The translations under genes and the position numbers were made by a program. Shown piece after piece: positions 17,037 to 25,768 of a stretch of 64,000 bases of DNA (its first letter is position 1; every line of letters starts with the position of its first letter). Where the stretch lies: positions 1,488,001 to 1,552,000 of the forward strand of contig NZ_JAXCIL010000001.1 in the NCBI RefSeq assembly GCF_034387475.1, given 5' to 3'. The DNA comes from Pseudomonas sp. Teo4 (GTDB taxonomy: Bacteria; Pseudomonadota; Gammaproteobacteria; Pseudomonadales; Pseudomonadaceae). The notes under the pieces were generated by a model. The model did not search any database. It saw only the letters and a list, made by a program, of their open reading frames with translations, and was not told the DNA's origin.

Positions 17037-17504
17037 TCAATTACCGCCAAACATTTTTGCGGCGCGGGCGCGGATTTCTTCGACGCTGAGGTCTTCCTTG
17101 TGGGTGGACACGAACCACATGTTGCCGAACGGGTCTTTCAGCGTGCCGCTACGGTCGCCGTAGAACTGGTCTTGCACCGCGTGCAGTTGAGTGGCGCCGG
17201 CGGCAATGGCCTGGGCATAGACTTTGTCGCAGTCCTCGACATACAGGTGCAGGCCGACGGCGGGTGCGCTGATGGTCTGGCTGGCCTTGAGGCTGCCTTC
17301 CATGTCGCAGGGGTCGGCGAGCATCAGTGAAGAGTCGCCGATCTTCAGTTCGGCATGGCCGACACGACCGTCCGGGCCTTCGAGGCGAAACATCTCGATG
17401 GCACCGAAAGCCTTCTTGTAGAACTCGATGGCCTTGGCGGCATCCTTGATACCCAGGTAGGGAGTGATGCTGTGCTGGCCTTCGGGGATGGGTTTGACTG
17501 TCAT
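17037..17504 (-). CDS. VOC-family (glyoxalase/PhnB-like) protein
   Basis: Small cytoplasmic protein of 155 residues with the paired beta-alpha-beta-beta-beta VOC fold: SITPYLGIKDAAKAIEFYKKAF at the start, GHAELKIGDSSLMLADP in the middle and LYVEDCDKVYAQAIAAGA, DRSGTLKDPFGNMWFVSTH towards the end. This pattern is that of PhnB-like / YdaG-type proteins, often annotated as glyoxalase-like; the substrate is unknown. ATG 17504 is fixed by the RBS AAGGAGCG; the open frame extends upstream without support. Flanked by a REP pair on the 5' side. Confidence 0.85.
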   Translation of the reverse strand: MTVKPIPEGQHSITPYLGIKDAAKAIEFYKKAFGAIEMFRLEGPDGRVGHAELKIGDSSLMLADPCDMEGSLKASQTISAPAVGLHLYVEDCDKVYAQAIAAGATQLHAVQDQFYGDRSGTLKDPFGNMWFVSTHKEDLSVEEIRARAAKMFGGN

Positions 17505-17552
17505 TTTTCTACGCTCCTTCGACGTGGATGCAAGGGGGCTGCTTGTCAACCC

Positions 17553-17635
17553 AATCGCCGGCAAGCCGGCTCCCACAGGTAGTACCGTGATCCATGTGGG
17601 AGCCGGCTTGCCGGCGATGGGCCGCAGCGCGGCCC
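17553..17635. repeat. Inverted REP pair with extra GC hairpin
   Basis: ATCGCCGGCAAGCCGGCTCC at 17553 faces its near-perfect reverse complement ending at 17619, followed by a small GGGCCGC/GCGGCCC hairpin (17619-17635). It lies between the dehydrogenase gene's 3' end and the VOC gene's 5' end, both leftward. Confidence 0.8.
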
Positions 17636-17748
17636 GCCCAACGTTACCTCTTGCATAGAGTCGTTTTCACGGTCGAAAAATCGACAGCGCAACTAGAACA
17701 AATCCCTATAACCGTTATGCCGCCCGCATGTGCCGGCGGCTTTCGGCA

Positions 17749-19368
17749 TTAGAAGATGTAGTCAGTGGTCAGGAAGCTCGACTGCCGGTTGCGAATGATC
17801 TCGCTGATCAATTCTTTATTGGCTTCCTGGAATCTGGTCGCCACCAAGGTGCGAATCGAGAACACCCGCAACGCATCGTGCACCGACAAAGTCCCCTCGG
17901 CGCTGTTCTTGCGACCATTGAACGGATAAGTGTCCGGCCCGCGCTGGCACTGGGCGTTGATGTTGATACGCCCCACCTGGTTGGCGAAGGTGTCTACCAG
18001 GCTGCCAATGGTTGCCGGGTCGTTGCCGAACAGGCTCAGCTGCTGGCCGTAGTCGGAGTCGAGCACATAGTCGATCACGGTCTGCAGGTCGCGATAAGGC
18101 ACCACCGGCACCAGCGGGCCAAACTGCTCCTCGTGGTAGACGCGCATGCTCGGCGCTACCGGATACAGCAGGGCAGGGTAGAAGAACGAACCGCGGCTGT
18201 GCCCGCCACCTTCGTTGACAACCCGTGCGCCCTTGGCAGTGGCGTCGGCCACCAAACCATCGAGATAGTCGACTTTGCCAGGCTCAGGCAGCGGCGTCAG
18301 CGCCACGCCCGGCTCCCAGGGCATGCCGGGTTTGAGGGCAGCAAGCTTGCGCTGGAACTTGTCCAGGAAAGCGTCGACCACCTCTTCGTGCACGAACAGG
18401 ATCTTCAAGGCTGTGCAGCGTTGGCCGTTGAACGACAGGGCGCCGGTGATGGCTTCTTCCACTGCGTTGTCCAGGTCCACCTGGGGCAGCACGATACCGG
18501 GGTTCTTGGCGTCCAGCCCCAATGCGGCACGCAGGCGGTAAGGGCGGGGGTGGAGTTTCTTCAGGTCGCTGGCGGCCTTGTGGGTGCCGATGAAGGCGAA
18601 GACATCGACATTGCCGCTGGCCATCAAGGCACTGACGGTCTCCCGGCCACGGCCATAGATGACGTTGATGACGCCCGCCGGGAAACTGTCACGGAAGGCT
18701 TCGAGCAGCGGGCGAATCAGCAGCACGCCGAACTTGGCCGGCTTGAACACCACCGTGTTGCCCATGATCAGTGCCGGAATCAGCGTGGTGAAGGTTTCGT
18801 TGAGCGGGTAGTTGTAAGGGCCCATGCACAGCGCTACACCCAGCGGCGCCCGGCGGATCTGGCCAAGGGTGCCCTGTTCCAGTTCGAAACGGCTGGAGCG
18901 GCGGTCGAGGTCCTTGAGGGCGTTGATGGTGTCGACGATGTAGTCGCAGGTGCGGTCGAATTCCTTTTCCGAGTCCTTGAGGTTCTTGCCGATTTCCCAC
19001 ATCAGCAGTTTGACCACCGCCTGACGTTGCTCGCGCATGCGCGCCAGGAAGGTTTCGACGTGCTGGATACGCTCGGCCACGCGCATGGTTGGCCAGGCAC
19101 CTCGGCCTTTGTCGTAGGCCTGCACCGCGGCATCGAGGGCGGTGAGGGCGGTATCGGCATCCAGCAGCGGGGCACTGCCGAGGATGACCTGGCGTTCGCC
19201 GTCGGCCTCTTTGAGCCAGACCGGGCTGCGCACGGTGGCCAGCGGGCCGTCCCAGCGCCTGAGTTCACCATTGACGAGGTAGTCGCGCTGTTCCAGCGGT
19301 GCGCCCAGGCGCCATGTTTCAGGGATGTCTTCGGCGGTAGGAAACAGCGATTCGAGCAGACGGTCCAT
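17749..19368 (-). CDS. Aldehyde dehydrogenase, NADP-dependent non-phosphorylating GAPDH-like (GAPN)
   Basis: NAD(P)-dependent aldehyde dehydrogenase of 539 residues, of the subgroup usually annotated as NADP-dependent glyceraldehyde-3-phosphate dehydrogenase, which would oxidise GAP straight to 3-phosphoglycerate. Visible features: GPYNYPLNETF (179-193), cofactor-site VVFKPAKFG (207-214), nucleophile Cys about 318 in FNGQRCTALKI, and a C-terminal FSIRTLVATRFQEANKE. The usual ELGGKNP segment is LGLDAKNP (283-290), so the general-base Glu is Gly at that column. An N-terminal extension of some 30 residues precedes the fold. ATG 19368 has GAGGTG upstream. Single gene, divergent from the c-di-GMP protein. 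Confidence 0.78.
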   Translation of the reverse strand: MDRLLESLFPTAEDIPETWRLGAPLEQRDYLVNGELRRWDGPLATVRSPVWLKEADGERQVILGSAPLLDADTALTALDAAVQAYDKGRGAWPTMRVAERIQHVETFLARMREQRQAVVKLLMWEIGKNLKDSEKEFDRTCDYIVDTINALKDLDRRSSRFELEQGTLGQIRRAPLGVALCMGPYNYPLNETFTTLIPALIMGNTVVFKPAKFGVLLIRPLLEAFRDSFPAGVINVIYGRGRETVSALMASGNVDVFAFIGTHKAASDLKKLHPRPYRLRAALGLDAKNPGIVLPQVDLDNAVEEAITGALSFNGQRCTALKILFVHEEVVDAFLDKFQRKLAALKPGMPWEPGVALTPLPEPGKVDYLDGLVADATAKGARVVNEGGGHSRGSFFYPALLYPVAPSMRVYHEEQFGPLVPVVPYRDLQTVIDYVLDSDYGQQLSLFGNDPATIGSLVDTFANQVGRININAQCQRGPDTYPFNGRKNSAEGTLSVHDALRVFSIRTLVATRFQEANKELISEIIRNRQSSFLTTDYIF

Positions 19369-19508
19369 GGGTACTGCACCTCACGTATTTGGCAGGGTGA
19401 AACGCTTCAGCAACTGAGCATGCACCCACCAGAAGAAAAACACCAGTCTGGCTCAACATTGCCGGGTTTGCGCCGATATAGGGTCAATCGACTTCCATCA
19501 GCGGGCCC

Positions 19509-21752
19509 ATGAGCATTTTCTACCCTTCTTCAGACGAACAGGCCCCAACGTCGCCGGCCACTCGCCGTCATGCGGGCCGTTTATTGCCCATCGGTTTCGC
19601 TCTGGTCGGAATCGGCTTGTCCGTACTGCTTGGCCGGATGGATGTACAGCGCGAACACAGCGACCAGATCAGCACCATGACTGCGCAGCTTTCGGGTGTG
19701 CGCACAGCGCTGGAGGCGCAACTGCGAGCGGCGTTCGGCGAGACCGAGGGTATTGCGCAGTTGATTGCCGCCGATGGCGATATCAGCCCTGAGCACTTTC
19801 GGGGCATGGCCCGTGAAGCCTTGGCGTCGGTGCCTTACATGCGCCATGTGGCGCTGGCCCCAGGCGATGTGATCAGGGACGTCTATCCGCGCAAGGGTAA
19901 TCAGATGGTATTGGGCCTGGATTTGCGCAGTCTGACTGACCAATACCCGGTGGTGCAGGCGGCCAGGGAGCGGCAACAGCCCGTCCTGGCTGGCCCGTTG
20001 CAACTGCGCCAAGGCGGGAGCGCCTTGATCTACCGGCGGCCGGTGTTCGTGGGTGACCACGAAGGCGGCAAACGGTATTGGGGCAACGTGTCGGTGGTGG
20101 CCGATGTGGAGCGGCTGCTGGTCTCCGCCGGCTTGCGGCCGGACCTGGACATCGCCATCGCCTTGCGTGGTGTGGATGGCAAAGGCGGTGAAGGGGCGTT
20201 GATCTGGGGCGACGCCGGGCTGTTCGAGCGGCCGCTGCTCAGCCTGCCGGTGGAAGTGCCGGGCGGGCACTGGCAACTGGTGGCCGCGCCACTTCAGGGC
20301 TGGCCGCTGTTCCCGGGGATACTCGCATCCCCCTTGTTCCTGTTCGCGCTGGGTTGCACCGGGCTGTTCACGCTGTGCATCTCGCAGCTGAGCCGCAAGC
20401 AACGGTTGTTGCAGCAGCGCAACTGGGAGCTTCATCAATCCCAGGCCAAGCTGGAGCGCTCAGCCCACTACGACACCATCACCGGGCTGCCCAATCGTGT
20501 GCTGTTTCAGCAGCAGTTGACCCATGCCATCGCCCAGGGCAGCGGTCTGGCAGTACTGATGCTCGACATCGACGGTTTCAAGCAGGTCAACGACAGCCTC
20601 GGCCACCCCATGGGCGATCTGCTGCTACAGCAGGCCACCGCGCGCTTTCTGCAGGAACTCGACAGTGCCGACCGGGTCTGCCGCCTGGGCGGCGATGAAT
20701 TCGTGTTCATGCTTCAAGGCAGCCAGGGGCAGGTCAATCAGCAAGTACGTGCGCTGTTGCGTTGCTTGCAGCGGCCTTTCGACCTCAATGGCAATGCCGG
20801 CCTGGTGACTGGCAGTATTGGTTTGGCCTGGTGCCCCCAACATGGCGCAGACGCGGACAGCCTGCTGCGTCATGCCGACACCGCCATGTATGCGGCCAAG
20901 GAGGGCGGGCGCAATGCCTGGCAGCCTTACCTGCCGGAAATGACCGAGCGCCTGCAACAGCGTCTGGAACTTGAACGCAACCTGCGCCGGGCGTTGCAGA
21001 ACAATGAGTTCGAGCTTTGGTACCAGCCCAAGCTCGACCTGTTCAGTGGTCGGCTGGAAGGCGTGGAGGCACTGCTGCGTTGGCGCGATCCGGAACACGG
21101 CCTGGTCTCGCCTGGAGAGTTCATTCCCCTGGCTGAGCGTACGGGGTTGATCATTCCTTTGGGTGAGCGGGTGTTGGAGCTGGCGTGCGCCCAGTTGGCG
21201 GCGTGGCGAGCCAGTGACTGCTTGCCTGGGCCGCTGGCGATCAACGTGGCGGCGCTGCAGATCGAGCGCAGCGACTATGTTTCCACGCTCGCTCTGGCCC
21301 TCGAGCGGCATGCACTGCCGCCGAGCCTGCTGGAAGTGGAGATCACCGAAAGCCTGCTGATGGAGAGCCAGCAGCAAGCCTGCGCGGTGCTGGCCCAGTT
21401 GCAGGCGATGGGGGTTGCGACGGCGGTGGACGACTTTGGCACCGGCTACTCATCGTTGGCCTATTTACGTGCCTTGCCCATCGACCACCTGAAGATCGAC
21501 CGTGCGTTCATCAAGGACTTGCCCGAGGACGATGATGCCGTTGCAGTGGCCCGAGCCATCGTCGACCTGGGCCATGCCTTGGGTTATCGCATCACGGCCG
21601 AGGGAATCGAAACCCAGGCGCAATACGACTTCCTGCGCAACACCGGTTGTGATCAGGGGCAGGGGTATCTGCTGGGGCGGCCGATGCCGGCTGCCGAACT
21701 GCAGCGCTGGTTGCTCCAGCATCCGCAACGCCAGCACTTGTCGGGGGCATGA
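19509..21752 (+). CDS. CHASE-GGDEF-EAL bifunctional c-di-GMP protein
   Basis: Inner-membrane signalling protein of 747 residues. A first helix (about 23-40), an extracytoplasmic CHASE-type sensor (about 45-270; PYMRHVALAPGDVIRDVYP, GGSALIYRRPVF) and a second helix (about 280-300) precede GGDEF and EAL domains. GGDEF is intact (RLGGDEFVF) but lacks an RxxD inhibitory site. EAL motifs are also intact: EALLRW, EITESLL, DDFGTGYSSL, LKIDRAF, AEGIET and QGYLLGRPM. It may synthesise or degrade c-di-GMP; which dominates cannot be told. It sits between carbohydrate genes and a large exopolysaccharide cluster, a typical place for such control. Confidence 0.92.
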   Translation: MSIFYPSSDEQAPTSPATRRHAGRLLPIGFALVGIGLSVLLGRMDVQREHSDQISTMTAQLSGVRTALEAQLRAAFGETEGIAQLIAADGDISPEHFRGMAREALASVPYMRHVALAPGDVIRDVYPRKGNQMVLGLDLRSLTDQYPVVQAARERQQPVLAGPLQLRQGGSALIYRRPVFVGDHEGGKRYWGNVSVVADVERLLVSAGLRPDLDIAIALRGVDGKGGEGALIWGDAGLFERPLLSLPVEVPGGHWQLVAAPLQGWPLFPGILASPLFLFALGCTGLFTLCISQLSRKQRLLQQRNWELHQSQAKLERSAHYDTITGLPNRVLFQQQLTHAIAQGSGLAVLMLDIDGFKQVNDSLGHPMGDLLLQQATARFLQELDSADRVCRLGGDEFVFMLQGSQGQVNQQVRALLRCLQRPFDLNGNAGLVTGSIGLAWCPQHGADADSLLRHADTAMYAAKEGGRNAWQPYLPEMTERLQQRLELERNLRRALQNNEFELWYQPKLDLFSGRLEGVEALLRWRDPEHGLVSPGEFIPLAERTGLIIPLGERVLELACAQLAAWRASDCLPGPLAINVAALQIERSDYVSTLALALERHALPPSLLEVEITESLLMESQQQACAVLAQLQAMGVATAVDDFGTGYSSLAYLRALPIDHLKIDRAFIKDLPEDDDAVAVARAIVDLGHALGYRITAEGIETQAQYDFLRNTGCDQGQGYLLGRPMPAAELQRWLLQHPQRQHLSGA

Positions 21753-21801
21753 CAGGCGCTGGCCGCAGGCGAAACGATTGCTCTGATGCAGGGCTTGGCG
21801 A

Positions 21802-21999
21802 TTACAGGCTGGCCAGGCAGGGCTGGTCGGCGTAGCGTTCCTGGGCCTCGACGTTGCAGTGGTGCTGCGTAAGGTCGAGGGTGCTGATATCGAAGCCTCC
21901 CACAACCAATGGCTGCCGCACCGGCGGCTCTACTGCTTGCTCTGCCAACCCTTTGACCATTTTGGCGTGGTTCATAGCAATTTCACTAAGCGTTGACAC
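21802..21999 (-). CDS. Small hypothetical protein (65 aa)
   Basis: A 65-residue reading frame starting at GTG (MSTLSEIAMNHAKMVKGL) with a well placed GGAG seven bases upstream. Middle part PLVVGGFDISTLDLTQHHCN; one Cys mid-chain and one near the end, no signal peptide or membrane helix. Convergent with the CHASE-GGDEF-EAL gene, 49 bp away. Not recognised. The good RBS and protein-like composition argue for a real gene, but size makes this uncertain. Confidence 0.5.
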   Translation of the reverse strand: MSTLSEIAMNHAKMVKGLAEQAVEPPVRQPLVVGGFDISTLDLTQHHCNVEAQERYADQPCLASL

Positions 22000-22421
22000 G
22001 TTACATCTCCGGTGACGCCCTTCAGGCGTCGGTGAGCATTAAGGTTGGCCATTGCTGCGTCAGAATGTCGTCTTTCTGGGCGGCGAAAACCGCCTGTGCA
22101 AACGACAAGCCAAGCCATTAGGCAAAAGAATAGCAGGGGTGTTGAAGCGACGAGCGGTTTAACGTCAGAGCAACAGGCAATAAGCCGAGGTATTCAAGGA
22201 AAGCCCCAATGAAAGAAAATTTGACGCCATAAAATAGAACTCCGTGGTGTCAAAGTGCCGCTTGCAAAGGGGTGGCCTTGCATCTTTAATTATTTCTGAA
22301 TGTGAGCGCATTATTTTCTAATTAAGTGATGCGTATCAAGCGCTTGAGTGTAAGTTTTGCGGTTTACCTGGATCTTTTTCTGACCTGCCCACAGACAACA
22401 TCACAGGACGTCGAAGAAGCA
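22000..22421. other. Gene-free AT-richer stretch upstream of the exopolysaccharide cluster
   Basis: About 420 bp with distinctly lower GC than the neighbours, especially 22200-22330. It contains a small GGCGG/CCGCC hairpin near 22080 and several TTGAC-like and AT-rich hexamers but no promoter I can fix. It must hold the 5' regulatory region of the FemAB/GNAT-like gene and probably of the small leftward gene. Confidence 0.5.
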
Positions 22422-23570
22422 ATGAAAGAGACCTTGGCAGCGGTGGCTCGCAAACTCATCTCTCCTTCCCTGCGTTTCGAGATCAGAACCGCTTCACACA
22501 AGTTACGTGAGCTGTTGGGGCGGGCATGTTTCTGGCGCTGGGAGGTCACCCGGTTCCGACTGGGGCAGGACAGCCCCTATGAGGTGTTGTACATCGGCAG
22601 GAAACACCAGCGCGAGCTGGCCCAGGTACTGATCTCCGGCAAGGAGCAGCAGGAGGCGGACGGCGGCCAGGTGGCACCTGTTGCCTCCGGGCATGTGGTC
22701 GTGGTGAGCGAAATGCCCACCTCGGGGGCATTGTCGGTGCCTCATTACCTCAGTGCCGTGGTGCCTCTGGGGCGGTCGCTGGAAGACATTACCGCACGCT
22801 ACGACAGCGAGTTGAGGCGTAGCATTCGCAAGAACCGGCCGCTGTACGGCATGCGTCAGGCCGTTTCCGACGAAGACATCGCCATGGCTGACGCACAGTT
22901 GCTTCGTCCTTATGCCACCGCCCGGCAAGGTAGCAGGGCCGTGCAGATTCCCACCGAGGAGGTGTTCCGCCTGGCCAGGGGCTTCGGCCGGCTCGACTTG
23001 ATCACCCTGGGGGATGAGGTCGTGGCTTGCCACCTGGGCTGTGAAGTCATTCGCGGTGGCAAGCGGTACTGGAGCACGGTGCGCTTCGGTTATTGCGAAG
23101 CGGTGTTCGCGGATGCGAAGAAACTGCGGGAAGTGAATTCGATCACCACATTCATGGCGCTTGAATGGGCGCTGGGCAATGGCTTCGACTATTACGACAT
23201 CGGCATGTGCCTGGCACGGCCCGATGACGGGCTGCTGAAATGGAAGCGGCGACGAGGCGGGGATGTCGACCCCTTCGGCAACCATGCATACCTGTTCGTA
23301 CGTTTACCTAAAACCGGCATTGCCCGGTTTTTGTGGGATACCCCTCTGTTCGCGGTCGAGGGCAACAAGTTGACACTTCACCTGGGCCTGCCAGACGGGC
23401 CGAGCGATGAAGAGTTCGCCAGCCGCTACCGGGAAATGGTGTTTGGCGGCTTGCACAAGATCTACCTCTACGGCGCCAAGACTGCGGCGGAACAGTTTGT
23501 TGAACAGCTGCGCAGTCGTTATGCCGACGTTCAGTCCCCGCCCAAGATGGAAAGGGTGTTGTCCAACTGA
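22422..23570 (+). CDS. FemAB/GNAT-like acyltransferase of the exopolysaccharide cluster
   Basis: Cytoplasmic protein of 382 residues with an acetyltransferase-type fold of the FemAB/GNAT (CelD-like) class: an N-terminal half with LSAVVPLGRSLEDITARYDSEL and RSIRKN, the substrate segment RLDLITLGDEVVACHLG, and TTFMALEWALGNGFDYYDIG before GLLKWKRRRGG, the last two typical of proteins annotated as GNAT or FemAB in polysaccharide loci. ATG 22422 (MKETLAAVARKL) is preferred; a frame from GTG/ATG 22326/22329 adds 32 residues with little RBS support. The next gene follows after 71 bp. Probable role: modification of the exopolysaccharide or a lipid-linked precursor. Confidence 0.65.
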   Translation: MKETLAAVARKLISPSLRFEIRTASHKLRELLGRACFWRWEVTRFRLGQDSPYEVLYIGRKHQRELAQVLISGKEQQEADGGQVAPVASGHVVVVSEMPTSGALSVPHYLSAVVPLGRSLEDITARYDSELRRSIRKNRPLYGMRQAVSDEDIAMADAQLLRPYATARQGSRAVQIPTEEVFRLARGFGRLDLITLGDEVVACHLGCEVIRGGKRYWSTVRFGYCEAVFADAKKLREVNSITTFMALEWALGNGFDYYDIGMCLARPDDGLLKWKRRRGGDVDPFGNHAYLFVRLPKTGIARFLWDTPLFAVEGNKLTLHLGLPDGPSDEEFASRYREMVFGGLHKIYLYGAKTAAEQFVEQLRSRYADVQSPPKMERVLSN

Positions 23571-23641
23571 TTAGCGTTAGACAAAGGCATTGATCAACGA
23601 ATTCTTTGGCTATTAGCCCCGGTACCTTGGGAGCAACCACT

Positions 23642-24751
23642 ATGGGAAGCGATGTATCGCAATTCAGCGCCGCGCCTGCTATCGGTCGAAAAAGATGGAC
23701 GCTCGCGGCCTACAAGTACATCGCCAGAAAAAGGCTCGCCCGACAGGCAGAAATCGATCTTAAAAGTATTGCCGAGAAAAGTTGGGAGATTGCGCCAAGT
23801 GAAACCACTGTGTCGCCGCGCGCATTCTTCCTGCCCAACCAGCTGGAGCGTGTAACCGGTTGGGAGTTCCACCCCTTTGAGCACCCAGCCAGAACGATGG
23901 AAGGCGGGTTGACCGTTGAGCAGGGCGCCACCCGAGGCTACCTGATCAAGGATGTATGGTTGATCGACGGCGCTTTGTACAAGGGCAACGCCTGCCACTG
24001 GCTGTCCTTGCGGCCTACACATTTTCCGGGGGTGGTCATAGAACATGAGATCGAGCGCGCGGCGGCCTACTGCACGCTGCACGGCAACTCGTGGTTTGGC
24101 ACCTGGTTGATGGAAGATTGCGTCACCTACCCATTGGCCTGTAACGAGGGGGTGCCGATTACCACGGCGCCGTCTGCCAAATTTCCGTTGTTTACCCAGG
24201 CGCCGGCTTACGAAGATTGGCTGGGGATGAAGCCGCTGCGCCTGCGCAACGCGTTCATCCGCGAACTGGTGTTGTTCGACGACCAGAGCAACAACCGCAA
24301 CAGGCACCAGCGTTATCGCGGCATGGGGGAGAAGTTGCTATCCCATGTGCCGCACGAGCCTCATCCTGGTGTTTTCCTGTTGCGTGGGGGTGACGGTGAA
24401 TTGCGGCTACTGCGTAACGAACTCGCGGTTGCCGAGCACCTGCACAAGCACCGTGGCTTTCGCATCATCAACCCTTTGAAGACCGATGTGCCGACCATCG
24501 TGGCGGCCTGCGCCGGCGCGAAGACGGTGATGGGGGTCGAAGGCAGCCAGTTGGTGCATGGCCTCAATGTGCTGCAGGGTGGGGGCTCGGTGGTGGCGCT
24601 ACAGCCGCCTAATCGCTTCGTCAGCTACTACAAGTTCATGACCGATCGTGATCACCAGCATTTTGGCTTTGTGGTTGGGACGCCAGAGGGTGATGGGTTC
24701 AAGATCGACATCGACGAGGTTGAACGTACGCTGGATTTGCTGCCGTCATAG
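23642..24751 (+). CDS. Glycosyltransferase family 61 (DUF563) protein
   Basis: Predicted glycosyltransferase of 369 residues. The C-terminal half shows the GT61/DUF563 signature: RLRNAFIRELVLFDDQ, FLLRGGDGELRLLRNE, GFRIINPLKTDVPTIVAA and AKTVMGVEGSQLVHGLNVL. The N-terminus has no signal peptide. ATG 23642 is chosen over an upstream frame start (23606) because GGGAGC lies at the right distance. It follows the FemAB/GNAT-like gene and precedes a REP pair and the core export operon, so it probably adds a sugar to the cluster's polymer. Donor and acceptor unknown. Confidence 0.75.
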   Translation: MGSDVSQFSAAPAIGRKRWTLAAYKYIARKRLARQAEIDLKSIAEKSWEIAPSETTVSPRAFFLPNQLERVTGWEFHPFEHPARTMEGGLTVEQGATRGYLIKDVWLIDGALYKGNACHWLSLRPTHFPGVVIEHEIERAAAYCTLHGNSWFGTWLMEDCVTYPLACNEGVPITTAPSAKFPLFTQAPAYEDWLGMKPLRLRNAFIRELVLFDDQSNNRNRHQRYRGMGEKLLSHVPHEPHPGVFLLRGGDGELRLLRNELAVAEHLHKHRGFRIINPLKTDVPTIVAACAGAKTVMGVEGSQLVHGLNVLQGGGSVVALQPPNRFVSYYKFMTDRDHQHFGFVVGTPEGDGFKIDIDEVERTLDLLPS

Positions 24752-24800
24752 CACAACGGGTAGTGCAGCAGGTGGCAGCGGTCAGTCTTGTGCTGCCTGT

Positions 24801-24925
24801 ACCGGCCTTATCGCCGCGGTTCGTCGCCACGACAAGCCGGCTCCTACAGGTACTGCAATGATCTTGAGAACGTCGCGGACCATGTGGGAGTCGGCTTGCC
24901 GGCGATCACCGGCGAAGCCGGTGCC
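24801..24925. repeat. REP pair with an internal 16-bp insert
   Basis: Left REP (24801-24850) reads TATCGCC, then an extra CGCGGTTCGTCGCCACGA-type segment, then CAAGCCGGCTCCTACAGG; the right REP (24891-24925) is GTGGGAGTCGGCTTGCCGGC followed by an ACCGGC/GCCGGT hairpin. The 32-bp left core recurs exactly at 62730-62761. Confidence 0.7.
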
Positions 24926-25306
24926 ATGCACCCCATGCCGGCGATAGGAACAGCGTCAAATGTTGGTTGGACGTACAACGATTAGCATTTGGGTTATCGC
25001 TGATGAAACACATTGGCCCCTGCAAAAGCCCACCTCACCGAGCCTTTATTCGAGGCATTGAGCCGTGATCATGCGCGCATTCATTGGCAAGTTTCACAAT
25101 GAAATCAACACTTTCAGCAATGTGGGTATAGCGCGTAAAACCCTGCAGAATTGTGCTGGCAAGTTTTTGACGATGTCGAGGTTGGTCCATTGAATTTTAT
25201 TATGGTGTCGGATCATTGACGTAATATCATTGTGCCCATAAGCTCCAATCACCAGCTAAGAAAACTTCTTCCTTCCCGTGTTTATCCTCTTTGTCAGGAG
25301 GGGATC
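24926..25306 (+). promoter_or_regulatory. AT-rich promoter region of the polysaccharide export operon
   Basis: A 380-bp gene-free, AT-rich stretch. Best sigma70-like match is TTGACG (25167-25172), 17 bp, TTGAAT (25190-25195); a second is TTGACG (25216-25221), 17 bp, TAAGCT (25239-25244). Either would start transcription 60-110 bp before the small PEP-CTERM-like gene. No regulator site is recognised. Confidence 0.4.
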
Positions 25307-25483
25307 ATGCGCTCGACACTGTTCATTAAGTCTATATTTTTATTGGTACTTTTGAGTGGCGCAGCACGCGCTGCCGACTCTTACATCAGCCAGGCGAACG
25401 TAATTCCGCTGGCGACGGCAGGTTGGCTTTTTGCGGTTGCGGTCATCGGCTTCGTCGCGGTCGCCAATAGAAGAAAAGTTTGA
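25307..25483 (+). CDS. 58-residue secreted protein with PEP-CTERM-like sorting tail
   Basis: Tiny protein with a strong RBS (CAGGAGGGG, then ATG 25307). Residues 1-22 are a signal peptide (MRSTLFIKSIFLLVLLSGAARA), and after only about nine residues the C-terminus reads VIPLATAGWLFAVAVIGFVA then VANRRKV: a Pro motif, a hydrophobic span with W-L-F and a basic end. That is the tripartite plan of PEP-CTERM exosortase substrates (VPLPAAxWLFxSxLLGL...RR). It lies 285 bp upstream of the Wza-like gene at the head of the export operon. No exosortase is present in the window. It could instead be a simple membrane-anchored peptide; the homology call is by motif only. Confidence 0.65.
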   Translation: MRSTLFIKSIFLLVLLSGAARAADSYISQANVIPLATAGWLFAVAVIGFVAVANRRKV

Positions 25484-25768
25484 TTTTTTTATAGGGGAGT
25501 CAACGGCTTGGGGTGCCTGTCGGGCATTTGACGCAAGGCCGTTGGCGAAAAGACTCACAGCTTGTCAATTCTCCAGCCATTGCTATATTCCAGTAGCCAG
25601 CAACCTGAAGGTTGCCCGGCAGCAGTAAGTGGTTTGTGTCGCAGTCAAAGGCCTTCAGGATGGTCGAGGTCATCGCAGTGGGTGGTTTGACTGCGGCGTG
25701 GAGCGAGAAGTTGTCCGTTGTTCTCACACAGTGCTCTTTACATGGCTACTTGCCTGGAGGGATCCCCC

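Noticed and set aside
17728..19512. 594-codon rightward frame opposite the GAPN-like gene
   Set aside because: Antisense shadow; the leftward gene has all aldehyde dehydrogenase motifs.
22326..22421. Upstream start of the FemAB/GNAT-like protein
   Set aside because: The added 32 residues have no family similarity visible and the ribosome site is poor, though it cannot be excluded.
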